A stretch of 34,708 nt of DNA from Tannerellaceae bacterium (GTDB taxonomy: Bacteria > Bacteroidota > Bacteroidia > Bacteroidales > Tannerellaceae). How positions within the stretch are numbered: position 1 is the first letter of the stretch; the number at the start of each line of letters is the position of its first letter. This document shows, one piece after another, positions 17,656 to 26,272 of the stretch. The translations under genes and the position numbers were made by a program. Under the pieces are notes generated by a model that made no database searches, was not told the origin of the DNA, and was given only the letters and a program-made list of their open reading frames with translations. Location of the stretch: NCBI GenBank assembly GCA_021203545.1, contig JAJQAZ010000055.1, forward strand, positions 1-34,708, in the 5' to 3' direction.

Positions 17656-17682
17656 CAGTGAATTAATTAATGCTTATGTAAA

Positions 17683-19314
17683 ATGGACTTATTTAAAACA
17701 AACTTATTAAAAACGATTGGTTTATCTGTAGTGTTAAGTGTAGCATCCCTGGCGATGTTCTCCTGTTCCGATGATAACGATAGTACCGGTAATGGCGATG
17801 GTGGAGATGAAACCACCCTGACAAATGTGCCTAAGTATGTTATCTTCCTGATCGGCGACGGAATGTCTACTCCACAAATCAATGTAGCAGAGGCAGCCCT
17901 CAATGAACCCGAATTCAAAAAAGCGTACGAAGAACAAACAGGACAACCTATAAATCTACGTAGCGGAACACGGGCTGTAGGACTTGGGAAAATGAATATT
18001 CGTGAATTCCCAATTGCAGGAATGGCAAATACACATGCCGAAGACCGTTACATCACCTGTTCGGCTGCAGCGGCAACAGCACTGGCTACCGGTTATAAAA
18101 CAACCATCAATACAATCGGTATGAATGGAGACCGCACCCGGAATCTGAAAACAATGGCCGAAATGGCAAAAGAAAAAGGAATGAAAGTAGGTATCGTTTC
18201 CAGTGTCAGCATTGACCATGCTACACCCGCCTGTTTCTATGCCCATACACCCGACCGTAATAATTTCGAAGAGATCGGTAACCAGTTACTGACTTCCGGT
18301 TTCGACTATTTCGGCGGCGGAACAGTACGCTGGAATAAACGTACCACACTTACAAATGCAGCTGAATATAAAGCAGAAGCAGCAACCAAAGGATACAAAT
18401 TTGTAGACACAAAAGCAGAATTTAATGCCCTGAACAGCGAATCCGGTAAAGTAATCGCTACTCTGAACCTGATTGGAACAGGTGGTTACACCGGCGATTC
18501 TTCTGCGATGCCTTATGTGATCGACCTGGATGAGCAGGAAGAGGATAATAAAATATCCCTGGCTGATTTTACAAAAAAAGGATTTGAATTGCTTGATAAT
18601 GAAAATGGATTTTTCATGATGGTAGAAAGTGGTAAAATAGACTGGGCCTGTCACGCAAACGATGTTGTTACCAGTACATACGATATGATTGCTTTTGATG
18701 AAGTGATTGGTGCTGCACTGGATTTCTACAACGAACATCCCGAGGAAACCCTGATCGTTATTACCGGCGACCATGAATGTGGAGGGATGACATTAGGTTT
18801 CGCTGCTACCGATTATGAAACAGCGTTTGGTTTATTAAAAGTGCAGAATATTTCTTTTATGGAATTCTCAATGAAAGTAAGCCAGTGGGCACAACAGGCC
18901 ACACCTCCTACTTTCGAAGAAGCCCTGGCAGAGGTAACCGCAGCATTCGGACTGGTAGATGAATATACCGATGCAGAAAAAGAGCCAAACTACCTGGAAC
19001 CTACCTACGAATTATCGGATTACGAATGTAATTTACTCCGGAATGCCTTTAAGGTAAGTATGGAAGGACGCGGAAGTGCCAACATCCTGCCTGAAGAGTT
19101 GAAGCTATATTATGGCAATTATGACCCGTTTACAGTTACAATCACTCACATCCTGAACAATAAAGCCGGTGTAGAGTGGGCCACCTACGAACATACAGGA
19201 ACCCCGGTACCGGTGTTTGCTATCGGACAGGGCCAGGATCAGTTCAGCGGTTATTATGACAACACCGACGTGGCAAAGAAAATCATAAGCGTCGCTAAAC
19301 TGGACGAAAAGTAA
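17683..19314 (+). CDS. Alkaline phosphatase, PhoA-type lipoprotein
   Basis: A 543-aa phosphomonoesterase of the alkaline phosphatase family, releasing phosphate outside the cytoplasm. The signal sequence ends at Cys28 (MFSCSDDND); the acidic SDDND after the Cys resembles the surface-export signal of Bacteroidetes lipoproteins. Metal and catalytic motifs are FLIGDGMS (Asp59), the nucleophile region ITCSAAAATALATG (Ser127), ESGKIDWACHAND, and TGDHECGGMTLG. In E. coli PhoA an Asp precedes the nucleophilic Ser; here it is Cys126. The ATG at 17683 sits 27 nt after the promoter box and is divergent from the ATPase gene. A hairpin-chain repeat follows the stop. Confidence 0.94.
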   Translation: MDLFKTNLLKTIGLSVVLSVASLAMFSCSDDNDSTGNGDGGDETTLTNVPKYVIFLIGDGMSTPQINVAEAALNEPEFKKAYEEQTGQPINLRSGTRAVGLGKMNIREFPIAGMANTHAEDRYITCSAAAATALATGYKTTINTIGMNGDRTRNLKTMAEMAKEKGMKVGIVSSVSIDHATPACFYAHTPDRNNFEEIGNQLLTSGFDYFGGGTVRWNKRTTLTNAAEYKAEAATKGYKFVDTKAEFNALNSESGKVIATLNLIGTGGYTGDSSAMPYVIDLDEQEEDNKISLADFTKKGFELLDNENGFFMMVESGKIDWACHANDVVTSTYDMIAFDEVIGAALDFYNEHPEETLIVITGDHECGGMTLGFAATDYETAFGLLKVQNISFMEFSMKVSQWAQQATPPTFEEALAEVTAAFGLVDEYTDAEKEPNYLEPTYELSDYECNLLRNAFKVSMEGRGSANILPEELKLYYGNYDPFTVTITHILNNKAGVEWATYEHTGTPVPVFAIGQGQDQFSGYYDNTDVAKKIISVAKLDEK

Positions 19315-19646
19315 CAGCTGGTAAAAACCTGAACACACTCTCCGCGAAAGCGACTATGTAAAAGTAATTACCCCAAAAGGGGTAAAATATGAATAACCCC
19401 CGGTGAAGCGTAGCGACCGGGGGCTGGCAAAGACTCCTTAACTTTACAACCCCGACAGGGTGTTGAAGTATAGGGTTCAACCCACTACCGGGGTTGAAGT
19501 TGGTTAGGGTGTTTTATTCCCCCGGTCGCTACGCTTCACCGGGGGGTATTCACATTCAAGTCCTTCGGACTTACCATTTGTAATTTTTAGTTTTTACACA
19601 GCTTCCCAGGCGGGGAACATTTACATTTTTATTTAAACGATTAGTA
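19315..19646. repeat. Hairpin-chain repeat, copy A
   Basis: No gene. Consecutive hairpins: TTACCCC/GGGGTAA with AAAA loop (19368-19385); CCCCCGGT/ACCGGGGG (19397-19423); a bulged CAAC.CCC/GGG.GTTG (19447-19465); TTCAACCC/GGGTTGAA (19476-19498); CCCCCGGT/ACCGGGGG in the opposite orientation (19519-19545); AAGTCC/GGACTT with TTC loop (19558-19572). The two CCCCCGGT modules share the loop GAAGCGTAGCG and its complement, so the unit is itself roughly symmetric. Similar modules recur at 32691-32837. It separates the phosphatase gene from the YibE/F gene. Confidence 0.8.
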
Positions 19647-20774
19647 ATGAAAAGATTTTTGAAAGACAATATATTTCTGCTTGCGGTAACTTTGCTGACT
19701 ATTATTTTCCTGCTGCTTCCAACCGGATTTGAAAATCCGTCTATTACCAACTCGGCGATGTTTGAAAAAGGATATGTAGTAAGTACAGATAATAGCGACC
19801 TTCAATCGTTCTCGATTGTAACCACAGGAACCCAGGAAGTAGAAATAGTGATAAAAACCGGTAAGTTCGCAGGGGATACGGTATCAGCCAAAAACGTATT
19901 ATTAGGACAAAAAAGAGTAGACAAAATATTTCGTCCGGGCGATAAAGTACTAACAGTTATACAACCGGATTTAAGTGGTACCGGCTATACAGGTGTGCGG
20001 GCAGCCGAATATTACCGGCAGGATACCATTTGGTTGCTTTTTGGCTGTTTTGCCCTTTTCCTGCTGTTTTTCTCCCGGTTCACCGGATGTAAGATCATCA
20101 TGTCTTTCGTTTTTACGGCGGTTTGTTTATGGAAAGTATTGATTCCCTTATATCTGAAAGGATACTCACCTATTGGAGTTGCCATGGCTGTTGTTGTAGC
20201 CTGTTCGGCTGTTATCTTATTTCTGGTAGGAGGGATGAATAAAAAAGGAGTGGTAGCTTTTACCGGGACAATTGCCGGAATTACTGTAACTGCCATGTTA
20301 GCTATTTTATTCGGATGGCTGTTTAAAATACCCGGAACTGTACAGGAGTATGCCGAAGCATTGCTATATACCGGATTCACCCATTTAAAATTATCTGATA
20401 TTTTTATAGCCGGAATATTTATCTCCTCTGCCGGTGCTGTCATGGATGTTTCGATGGATATTTCCGCTTCAATGAATGAACTAATAACACACACACCCGG
20501 ACTCACCCGCAAAGAAATGCTCCGTTCCGGATTCAGCATTGCTACCCCCGTGATAGGCAGCATGACAACCACGTTGTTATTTGCCTATTCTGGAAGCTTC
20601 ATGTTTACTTTTATGGCATTCATGGCAAAAGGAGTGGCGTTACAAAGTATCATTAATTACGGTTTTATTTCTGCCGAAATACTCCATACATTAGTTGGTA
20701 GTTTCGGGCTGGTATTGGTTGCCCCTCTCACCGCGATAATTGGTAGTTACATTTATACCACAAAGGCAAAATGA
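19647..20774 (+). CDS. YibE/F-family membrane protein
   Basis: A 375-aa integral membrane protein of the YibE/F family (PF07907); no biochemical function is established. One helix lies at residues 8-24, then a ~100-residue extracytoplasmic part, then about seven helices from residue 128 on. The family hallmark is the region AGIFISSAGAVMDVSMDISASMNEL, followed by GFSIATPVIGSMTTTLLFAYSG, both present here. The start follows the hairpin-chain repeat with no clear TAnnTTTG box. Its stop is 14 bp before the convergent topB stop. Confidence 0.9.
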   Translation: MKRFLKDNIFLLAVTLLTIIFLLLPTGFENPSITNSAMFEKGYVVSTDNSDLQSFSIVTTGTQEVEIVIKTGKFAGDTVSAKNVLLGQKRVDKIFRPGDKVLTVIQPDLSGTGYTGVRAAEYYRQDTIWLLFGCFALFLLFFSRFTGCKIIMSFVFTAVCLWKVLIPLYLKGYSPIGVAMAVVVACSAVILFLVGGMNKKGVVAFTGTIAGITVTAMLAILFGWLFKIPGTVQEYAEALLYTGFTHLKLSDIFIAGIFISSAGAVMDVSMDISASMNELITHTPGLTRKEMLRSGFSIATPVIGSMTTTLLFAYSGSFMFTFMAFMAKGVALQSIINYGFISAEILHTLVGSFGLVLVAPLTAIIGSYIYTTKAK

Positions 20775-20788
20775 CAGAGGCTTATCCA

Positions 20789-22882
20789 TTAAAAGGTGCT
20801 GATAATAGCAATCAGTTGTTCGTCTGTCAGGTTATCGCCATAGGTGGCAAAATCCATCCGGAAGGTACAGCCCTCTCTATATCCGGCACAACCGTATGCG
20901 GTTTTTCCGCGTAAAACATCTTTGCCACAACGGGGACAAAGGGGTTTAAGATCCATTTTCTTTGCCTCTTTTTTCTCTTTGGGTTCTTTTTTCGCACGGG
21001 GTTTCCGGGGGTTCTTTTCTCCTGTCTCTCCTTCTTCTTTCTTTGTTTTGCGGCTTTTTTTAGCCGGTTCTTCTTTGGATGCCTCTTCTATGGTAATACT
21101 GCGGTTACTCTGGTCGGACAATACGCGGATCACAATTTCGTGAACCAATTGTTTCAGTTCCTCCATAAAGGTGCGTGCCTCATAGGTACCTTTCTCTATC
21201 TGCCTCAGTTTCTTTTCCCATAAACCGGTCAGTTCGGCGCTTTTCAGTAATTCTACCTGAATGGTATTGATCAATTCTGTTCCGGTAGCTGTGGGGAACA
21301 GGTTTTTCCTCTCTTTACGGATGTAGTTCCGCTTAAAAAGTGTTTCTATAATAGCAGCCCGGGTAGAAGGGCGGCCAATGCCATTTTCTTTCAAAGCATC
21401 CCGCAGTTCATCGTTATCCACCAATTTTCCGGCGGTCTCCATTGCCCGCAGCAAAGTTGCTTCGGTGTAAGGTTTGGGAGGCTGGGTCCATTTCTCGCCC
21501 AACACCGGTTCATGCGGTCCGCTTTCACCTTTTACGAAATCAGGCAGTATACCTTCCATATCCTGATTATCCCCCTCCGCTTCTTTATCTTTTTGCTCTG
21601 TTCCGAATACCACTCTCCAACCCGGTTTAAGAATCTGCTTGCCGGTTACTTTAAAGTCTACCTTATCTACTTTACCTAACACAGTGGTTGTTGCTATTTC
21701 GCAATCCGGGTAAAAAGAGGCTATAAAACGCCTGGTAACCAGATCATATACTTTGCGTTCATTTTCAGACAGGCTCCTTGCCGGCACACCGGTTGGAATA
21801 ATAGCGTGGTGATCCGTTACTTTCGCATTATCGAACACCTTTTTGCTTTTAGGGAGTTTTTTCCCGGCCAATATTGCGGTAAACTCTTCATATCCGGCCA
21901 GTCCTTTCAGTATATTAGGAACTTTGGGATACATATCGTCACTCAGGAAAGTTGTATCCACACGTGGATAGGTAGTCACTTTCTTCTCATACAGGGTCTG
22001 TATCAGCTTTAGCGTATCATCTGCCGTAAAGGCAAATTTCTTATTACACTCTACCTGCAAAGAAGTAAGGTCAAACAAACGGGGAGCATACTCTTTCCCT
22101 TTCTTTTCCGATACATCTGTTACCGTAAAATCTTCCTGGCGTACAATTTCCAGAAAAGCTTCGCCCTCCTCTTTTTTGCTAAATTTCCCTTTGGTCGAAG
22201 AAAAGGTGGTATTCCGGTAAATGGTTTTCAGTTCCCAGTAGGGTTCAGGGGTAAAGTTATCAATCTCTGCCTGCCGATTCACAATCAGGGCCAGGGTAGG
22301 AGTTTGCACCCGGCCAATAGACAGCACCTGTTTATTTTGTCCGTATTTGAGGGTATACAAACGTGTTGCGTTCATACCCAGCATCCAGTCACCTATCGCA
22401 CGGGATAACCCTGCCTGATATAACTTTGCAAACTCGGTCTCTTCTTTCAGGTTATTAAACCCTTCACGGATGGACTCTTCCGTTAACGATGATATCCAGA
22501 GACGGTATACCGGGCATTTACAACCGGCCTTTTGCATCACCCACCGCTGTATTAACTCTCCCTCCTGTCCGGCATCCCCGCAGTTTATCACCATTTCAGC
22601 GTTTTGTATCAGGCCTTCTATGATCTTAAACTGTTGTTCGTAGCTTTGATTATCAATCAGCTTAATTCCAAAACGGGGAGGTATCATCGGCAGAGAAGCC
22701 AGGCTCCAACGCTTCCACTCAACTGCATATTCATGGGGCTCTTTCAGGGTACAGAGGTGTCCAAATGTCCAGGTTACCTGATAACCATTTCCTTCCAGAT
22801 AACCATTCATCCGGTTTTTTGCTCCTACAATCTCTGCTATCTCACGTGCCACACTGGGCTTTTCGGCAATACATACTTTCAT
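20789..22882 (-). CDS. topB: DNA topoisomerase III (type IA)
   Basis: A type IA topoisomerase that passes single strands through a transient 5'-phosphotyrosyl break and acts on replication and recombination intermediates. The 697-aa protein has a TOPRIM domain (Glu7 in IAEKPS; CGDAGQEGEL with Asp103 and Glu107), the catalytic Tyr305 in KVTTYPRVDTTFLS, and the decatenation-core motif GIGRPSTRAAIIETL. The C-terminus carries a lysine/glutamate-rich linker (about 590-645) and one zinc-ribbon-like unit with Cys in CPRCGKD and YGCAGYREGC. A TACCTTTG box lies at 22911-22918. Confidence 0.96.
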   Translation of the reverse strand: MKVCIAEKPSVAREIAEIVGAKNRMNGYLEGNGYQVTWTFGHLCTLKEPHEYAVEWKRWSLASLPMIPPRFGIKLIDNQSYEQQFKIIEGLIQNAEMVINCGDAGQEGELIQRWVMQKAGCKCPVYRLWISSLTEESIREGFNNLKEETEFAKLYQAGLSRAIGDWMLGMNATRLYTLKYGQNKQVLSIGRVQTPTLALIVNRQAEIDNFTPEPYWELKTIYRNTTFSSTKGKFSKKEEGEAFLEIVRQEDFTVTDVSEKKGKEYAPRLFDLTSLQVECNKKFAFTADDTLKLIQTLYEKKVTTYPRVDTTFLSDDMYPKVPNILKGLAGYEEFTAILAGKKLPKSKKVFDNAKVTDHHAIIPTGVPARSLSENERKVYDLVTRRFIASFYPDCEIATTTVLGKVDKVDFKVTGKQILKPGWRVVFGTEQKDKEAEGDNQDMEGILPDFVKGESGPHEPVLGEKWTQPPKPYTEATLLRAMETAGKLVDNDELRDALKENGIGRPSTRAAIIETLFKRNYIRKERKNLFPTATGTELINTIQVELLKSAELTGLWEKKLRQIEKGTYEARTFMEELKQLVHEIVIRVLSDQSNRSITIEEASKEEPAKKSRKTKKEEGETGEKNPRKPRAKKEPKEKKEAKKMDLKPLCPRCGKDVLRGKTAYGCAGYREGCTFRMDFATYGDNLTDEQLIAIISTF

Positions 22883-22910
22883 TTCCGGTTATATCCCTTC
22901 ATATCTATTA

Positions 22911-22941
22911 CAAAGGTAGGGTTTCAATTGAGAACTGGCAA
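22911..22941 (-). promoter_or_regulatory. Putative topB promoter
   Basis: The minus strand has TACCTTTG (22911-22918) and TTG (22939-22941) with a 20-bp gap, close to the Bacteroides -33/-7 arrangement. The TTG lies in a 14-bp tandem repeat. Confidence 0.6.
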
Positions 22942-22957
22942 TTGAGAATTGACAATT
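22925..22957. repeat. 14-bp tandem repeat CAATTGAGAA
   Basis: CAATTGAGAACTGG (22925-22938) and CAATTGAGAATTGA (22939-22952) stand head to tail, with a third partial unit CAATT at 22953. The tail AATTGACAATTTTTC also occurs near the mnmA promoter (3341-3355). Confidence 0.6.
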
Positions 22958-23022
22958 TTTCGCAACAAAACATGAAACAACATGTTAGATTGATTTGTAT
23001 CTTTACCGGGTAATCTAAATAA

Positions 23023-24453
23023 ATGCCAGAGAACATGAACACTAAACTGCTTTTATTATCTGCCCTGGGTCTTTCAGGCTGGACCGGCCAGGCTTCCCAA
23101 CCGGTAAATTTTATCCTTATTAATCTGGACGATGTAGGCTATGGCGATTTTTCTTTCAATGGAGCCTATGGTTATACAACCCATCATATCGATAAAATGG
23201 CAGCCGAAGGGATGCGGTTTACCCATTTCCTGGCAGCCCAGCCCATTAGCGGAGCCTCGCGTGCCGGGTTATTAACAGGCTGTTATCCCAACCGGATCGG
23301 ATTTTCCGGAGCACCGGGACCCGGATCGGATTATGGTATTCACCCGGATGAAATGACGCTGGGGGAATTACTTAAACAAAAAAACTATGCAACAGCTATT
23401 TACGGTAAATGGCACTTAGGTGATACACATCCTTTTATGCCGTTACAAAATGGTTTTGATGAATATTATGGCCTGCCCTACTCTAACGATATGTGGCCTT
23501 TCCACCCCCAACAGGGAGAGATCTTTAACTTCCCGGATCTCCCTACCTATGAGGGAAATGATATTATCGGTTACAATACCGACCAATCCTGTTTTACGAC
23601 CGATTACACCCTACGTACAGTTGAGTTTATAAAGAAGAATAAAAAGAAACCTTTCTTTATCTACCTGGCACATTCCATGCCTCATGTTCCGCTGGCCGTA
23701 TCTGATAAGTTTAAGGGGAAAAGCGAACAGGGATTATTTGGGGATGTGATGATGGAGCTTGACTGGAGTGTTGGCGAGATATTGAAAGCACTCCGTGAGA
23801 ACGGGCTGGAAGAGAATACACTCGTAATCCTCACTTCGGACAATGGGCCATGGGCCAATTACGGGAATCATGCCGGATCGGCAGGAGGATTGCGCGAAGC
23901 GAAAGCCACTACTTTCGACGGCGGAAACCGCATTCCCTGTATTATGTACTGGAAAGGCCGGATCACAGCGGGTAGTACCTGTAATAAACTCGCTTCCCAT
24001 ATCGACCTGTTCCCTACATTTGCAGAGTTGTCCGGAGCCACTCTTCCTGAACGTAAAATAGATGGTGTAAGTCTGGTTCCACTGCTGAAAGGAGACAAAA
24101 CAGCAAATCCCCGTGAATCATTTGTCTATTATTTCAACAAAAATGATCTGGAAGCTGTAACCGACGGCAATTATAAACTGGTATTTCCCCATCGCTATGT
24201 GACATACGGTGCATATGCTCCCGGAAACGACGGCATGCCGGGTAAACTGACCAACGTGGATATTACAAAATGTGAACTATACGATTTGCGACGCGATCCG
24301 GGAGAAAGATACGATATATTATCCCAACATCCGGAAGTTGCTGTAAAACTAATGAAAATAGCGGATCAAATGAGGGAAGAGCTGGGCGATAACCTGACTC
24401 GCAAAAAAGGTTCCGAGCAACGACCACCAGGATTAACCAAAGATTTTCAATAA
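23023..24453 (+). CDS. Exported serine-type sulfatase
   Basis: A sulfatase of the arylsulfatase/N-acetylgalactosamine-6-sulfatase group, probably acting on sulfated host glycans. It is 476 aa from this ATG; an ATG at 23035 gives a slightly cleaner signal peptide (hydrophobic LLLLSALGLSG) and may be the true start. Metal residues are in INLDDVGYGD. The formylglycine site is ISGASRAGLLTG, with Ser76 in place of Cys, so maturation would need an anaerobic radical-SAM sulfatase-maturating enzyme, not present in this window. YGKWHLGD and TSDNGPWANYG complete the active site. No SusC/D pair is adjacent, so it is an orphan sulfatase. A weak TATCTTTA box is at 22998-23005. Confidence 0.93.
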   Translation: MPENMNTKLLLLSALGLSGWTGQASQPVNFILINLDDVGYGDFSFNGAYGYTTHHIDKMAAEGMRFTHFLAAQPISGASRAGLLTGCYPNRIGFSGAPGPGSDYGIHPDEMTLGELLKQKNYATAIYGKWHLGDTHPFMPLQNGFDEYYGLPYSNDMWPFHPQQGEIFNFPDLPTYEGNDIIGYNTDQSCFTTDYTLRTVEFIKKNKKKPFFIYLAHSMPHVPLAVSDKFKGKSEQGLFGDVMMELDWSVGEILKALRENGLEENTLVILTSDNGPWANYGNHAGSAGGLREAKATTFDGGNRIPCIMYWKGRITAGSTCNKLASHIDLFPTFAELSGATLPERKIDGVSLVPLLKGDKTANPRESFVYYFNKNDLEAVTDGNYKLVFPHRYVTYGAYAPGNDGMPGKLTNVDITKCELYDLRRDPGERYDILSQHPEVAVKLMKIADQMREELGDNLTRKKGSEQRPPGLTKDFQ

Positions 24454-24505
24454 CAAAAATAAATTCATATTTCATTAACTTAAGTCAAAATGAACAAAAC
24501 AATTA

Positions 24506-24536
24506 ACCGGGTATGCCTCTTACTGACCCGCCCGGT
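24506..24536 (+). terminator. Possible terminator after sulfatase gene
   Basis: ACCGGG at 24506-24511 pairs with CCCGGT at 24531-24536, with an alternative inner pairing CGGGT/ACCCG. The T run (24544-24549) begins 7 bp later, so efficiency is doubtful. Confidence 0.4.
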
Positions 24537-24583
24537 ACTATCTATTTTTGAGTAAAATATATTTCTTGCAAAAATAGGCATAA

Positions 24584-24649
24584 AGAGATCAATGATAATT
24601 TATTATATTTGTATTGAATAAATCTTTTAACCGTTATCATATGATCTCT
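24584..24649. promoter_or_regulatory. Inverted repeat flanking a promoter box
   Basis: The left arm AGAGATCAATGATAA (24584-24598) and right arm TTATCATATGATCTCT (24634-24649) are complementary over 15 of 16 positions with one 1-nt indel. The -7 box TATATTTG (24604-24611) lies between them, and the right arm contains the ATG of the next gene at 24641. This is either an operator pair or a very small invertible segment; no recombinase gene is nearby. Confidence 0.65.
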
Positions 24650-25351
24650 ACATCTACTTTGGAATTACTCCCCGGTAAACAAACGTTACAGAAACTTTGT
24701 AAGTCTATCTCTTTACTGGATGCTATTTTTTCTCCGGAATGGGAATACAGGTATTATTCTTATAACCGGAAATGGTCGGATAAGGAAGAGGTTTTTGAAA
24801 TGAAAAACGGTAGTGGCGATCAGATGTTAATCCTATTCCGGGAAGAGGGATGTGTAATTAATGGATTTACCATCGGGGGCAAAGTACAACAAAAAGAGAT
24901 TTTAACCCACTCTTTACCCGGGTATTTCAATGATTTTATTTTTGGAGAACCCGTTAATACGATAGGCACTACATTTTGTATATGGTCTACCGGTTCCGGT
25001 GAATGGCAAACCGGTGCAGATACGTCTTCCGATGATCTTTCCGGTACCTTACTTTCTATTTTTGACGGGAAACCGGCAATCTACTGCCAATGGGCAAACG
25101 ATTACTATTTTGAAGGCGACTATCCGGACGGCGAAATTGATCTGAAAACCGTAAGCCAACTATATGAAGGTACAACTTTGACAAAAGAAATGGTATTAAC
25201 CCTGAATACTGATTTTGAAGATTGTGTTCAATTGGAAGAAGATATAGAAAATATTGGGTACCCTTTTAATTTCGAAACCCCTAAACAAGATACAAAACAG
25301 AGCATTCGTAAAAAAAGACTTCAGGATTATAATAGAAAATCGTGGTGGTAA
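24641..25351 (+). CDS. Conserved hypothetical protein, 236 aa
   Basis: I do not recognise a characterised family. The protein is soluble with no signal peptide, rich in aromatics and acidic residues. Notable stretches are LDAIFSPEWEYRYYSYN, the NGSGDQMLILF segment, GTTFCIWSTGSGEWQTG, and a basic C-terminal tail (about the last 20 residues). The ATG at 24641 is chosen over an in-frame TTG at 24614, which lies at the expected transcription start of the TATATTTG promoter. The gene stands alone, with its start codon inside one arm of a 15-16 bp inverted repeat. It is convergent with the nucleoside phosphorylase gene 10 bp away. It could be an immunity-like or stress protein, but nothing here proves that. 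Confidence 0.75.
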   Translation: MISTSTLELLPGKQTLQKLCKSISLLDAIFSPEWEYRYYSYNRKWSDKEEVFEMKNGSGDQMLILFREEGCVINGFTIGGKVQQKEILTHSLPGYFNDFIFGEPVNTIGTTFCIWSTGSGEWQTGADTSSDDLSGTLLSIFDGKPAIYCQWANDYYFEGDYPDGEIDLKTVSQLYEGTTLTKEMVLTLNTDFEDCVQLEEDIENIGYPFNFETPKQDTKQSIRKKRLQDYNRKSWW

Positions 25352-25361
25352 CAGTCTACAG

Positions 25362-26231
25362 TCAGATGCGTTCCAGCACTTTTTCTATCAGCCCGGTTAT
25401 AGAACCTTTATAATCGGTATTCATATTCTTAGCTACACGCCCGGCTATAATACAACACACTGTCATGGCACGGTGGCCCATCATAGCAGCCAGGCCGGCA
25501 AGCGAAGAACTTTCCATTTCAAAATTGGTAATCTGTTCGCCGTTATAACTAAACGCTTCTATTTTACTGTTTAAAAGCGGGTCGGCCAAAGCCAGGCGGA
25601 CTTCGCGGCCCTGCGGCCCATAGAAGCCATTACAGGCTATGGTTACGCCACGTACAATATCCGCACCACAAATACGGTTTAGGAGGGTTTCGTCCGAAGA
25701 AACGACATAAGGCAGCAGCCGGTCAATCTTCCAGTCAAGTTGCCGGATCAGTTCCTCTTCAAATTTCAGTTCACGTATCCGTTCATTGTCCTTATAAAAA
25801 TAGATTACGCCGTCAAAACCGACCGACTTTGTTGCGGCGACATAGGTTCCTACCGGAACAAACGGCTGTAATCCTCCGGAAGTACCAATGCGTACCAGCG
25901 ACAGCTGTGTAAAAGTTTCCTTTACGGTACGGGTCGCCAGATCAATATTTACCAGTGCATCCAGTTCCGTCAGCACTATATCAATATTGTCCGTACCAAT
26001 ACCATGCGAAACAACAGTTATCCTTTTCCCCTGATAACTTCCGGTAATTGTATGAAATTCCCGGCTGGAGATATCACACTCTATCGAATCAAAATAAGAG
26101 GCCACGGTATCTACCCGGGCAGGATCTCCCACCAGTATTACTTTCCCGGCCAGTTGTTCCGGCCTGATATGCAAATGAAAAACACTTCCATCCGCATTAA
26201 TAATCAACTCTGATTCCGGTATAATCCGCAT
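25362..26231 (-). CDS. Nucleoside (uridine-type) phosphorylase
   Basis: A 289-aa enzyme of the PNP/UDP family that splits nucleosides with phosphate to base and ribose-1-phosphate. The phosphate site is LVGDPARVD; GIGTDNIDIVLTEL and the signature LVRIGTSGGLQPFVPVGTYV are clear, and EMESSSLAGLAAMMGH supplies the ribose-contacting Met-Glu. Family resemblance is to uridine phosphorylases, but purine specificity cannot be excluded. The ATG at 26231 is preferred over an in-frame GTG 9 nt upstream. A 38-bp-arm inverted repeat separates it from floA, so it may be independently transcribed or read through from that operon. Confidence 0.9.
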   Translation of the reverse strand: MRIIPESELIINADGSVFHLHIRPEQLAGKVILVGDPARVDTVASYFDSIECDISSREFHTITGSYQGKRITVVSHGIGTDNIDIVLTELDALVNIDLATRTVKETFTQLSLVRIGTSGGLQPFVPVGTYVAATKSVGFDGVIYFYKDNERIRELKFEEELIRQLDWKIDRLLPYVVSSDETLLNRICGADIVRGVTIACNGFYGPQGREVRLALADPLLNSKIEAFSYNGEQITNFEMESSSLAGLAAMMGHRAMTVCCIIAGRVAKNMNTDYKGSITGLIEKVLERI

Positions 26232-26272
26232 AGTAACCACTACTTATAAATTGCTTTAATAACTAACGAAAT

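Noticed and set aside
20789-22882. topB as part of an integrative conjugative element
   Set aside because: Conjugative elements of Bacteroidales often carry a topoisomerase, but no tra, mob or integrase genes surround it, and composition matches the neighbours.
23023-24453. Sulfatase as part of a polysaccharide utilisation locus
   Set aside because: No SusC/SusD pair, glycoside hydrolase or hybrid two-component gene is adjacent.
24490-24555. 21-codon open frame starting MNKTINRV
   Set aside because: It covers the putative terminator hairpin after the sulfatase gene and has no own promoter or ribosome site; chance is likely, though a leader peptide cannot be excluded.
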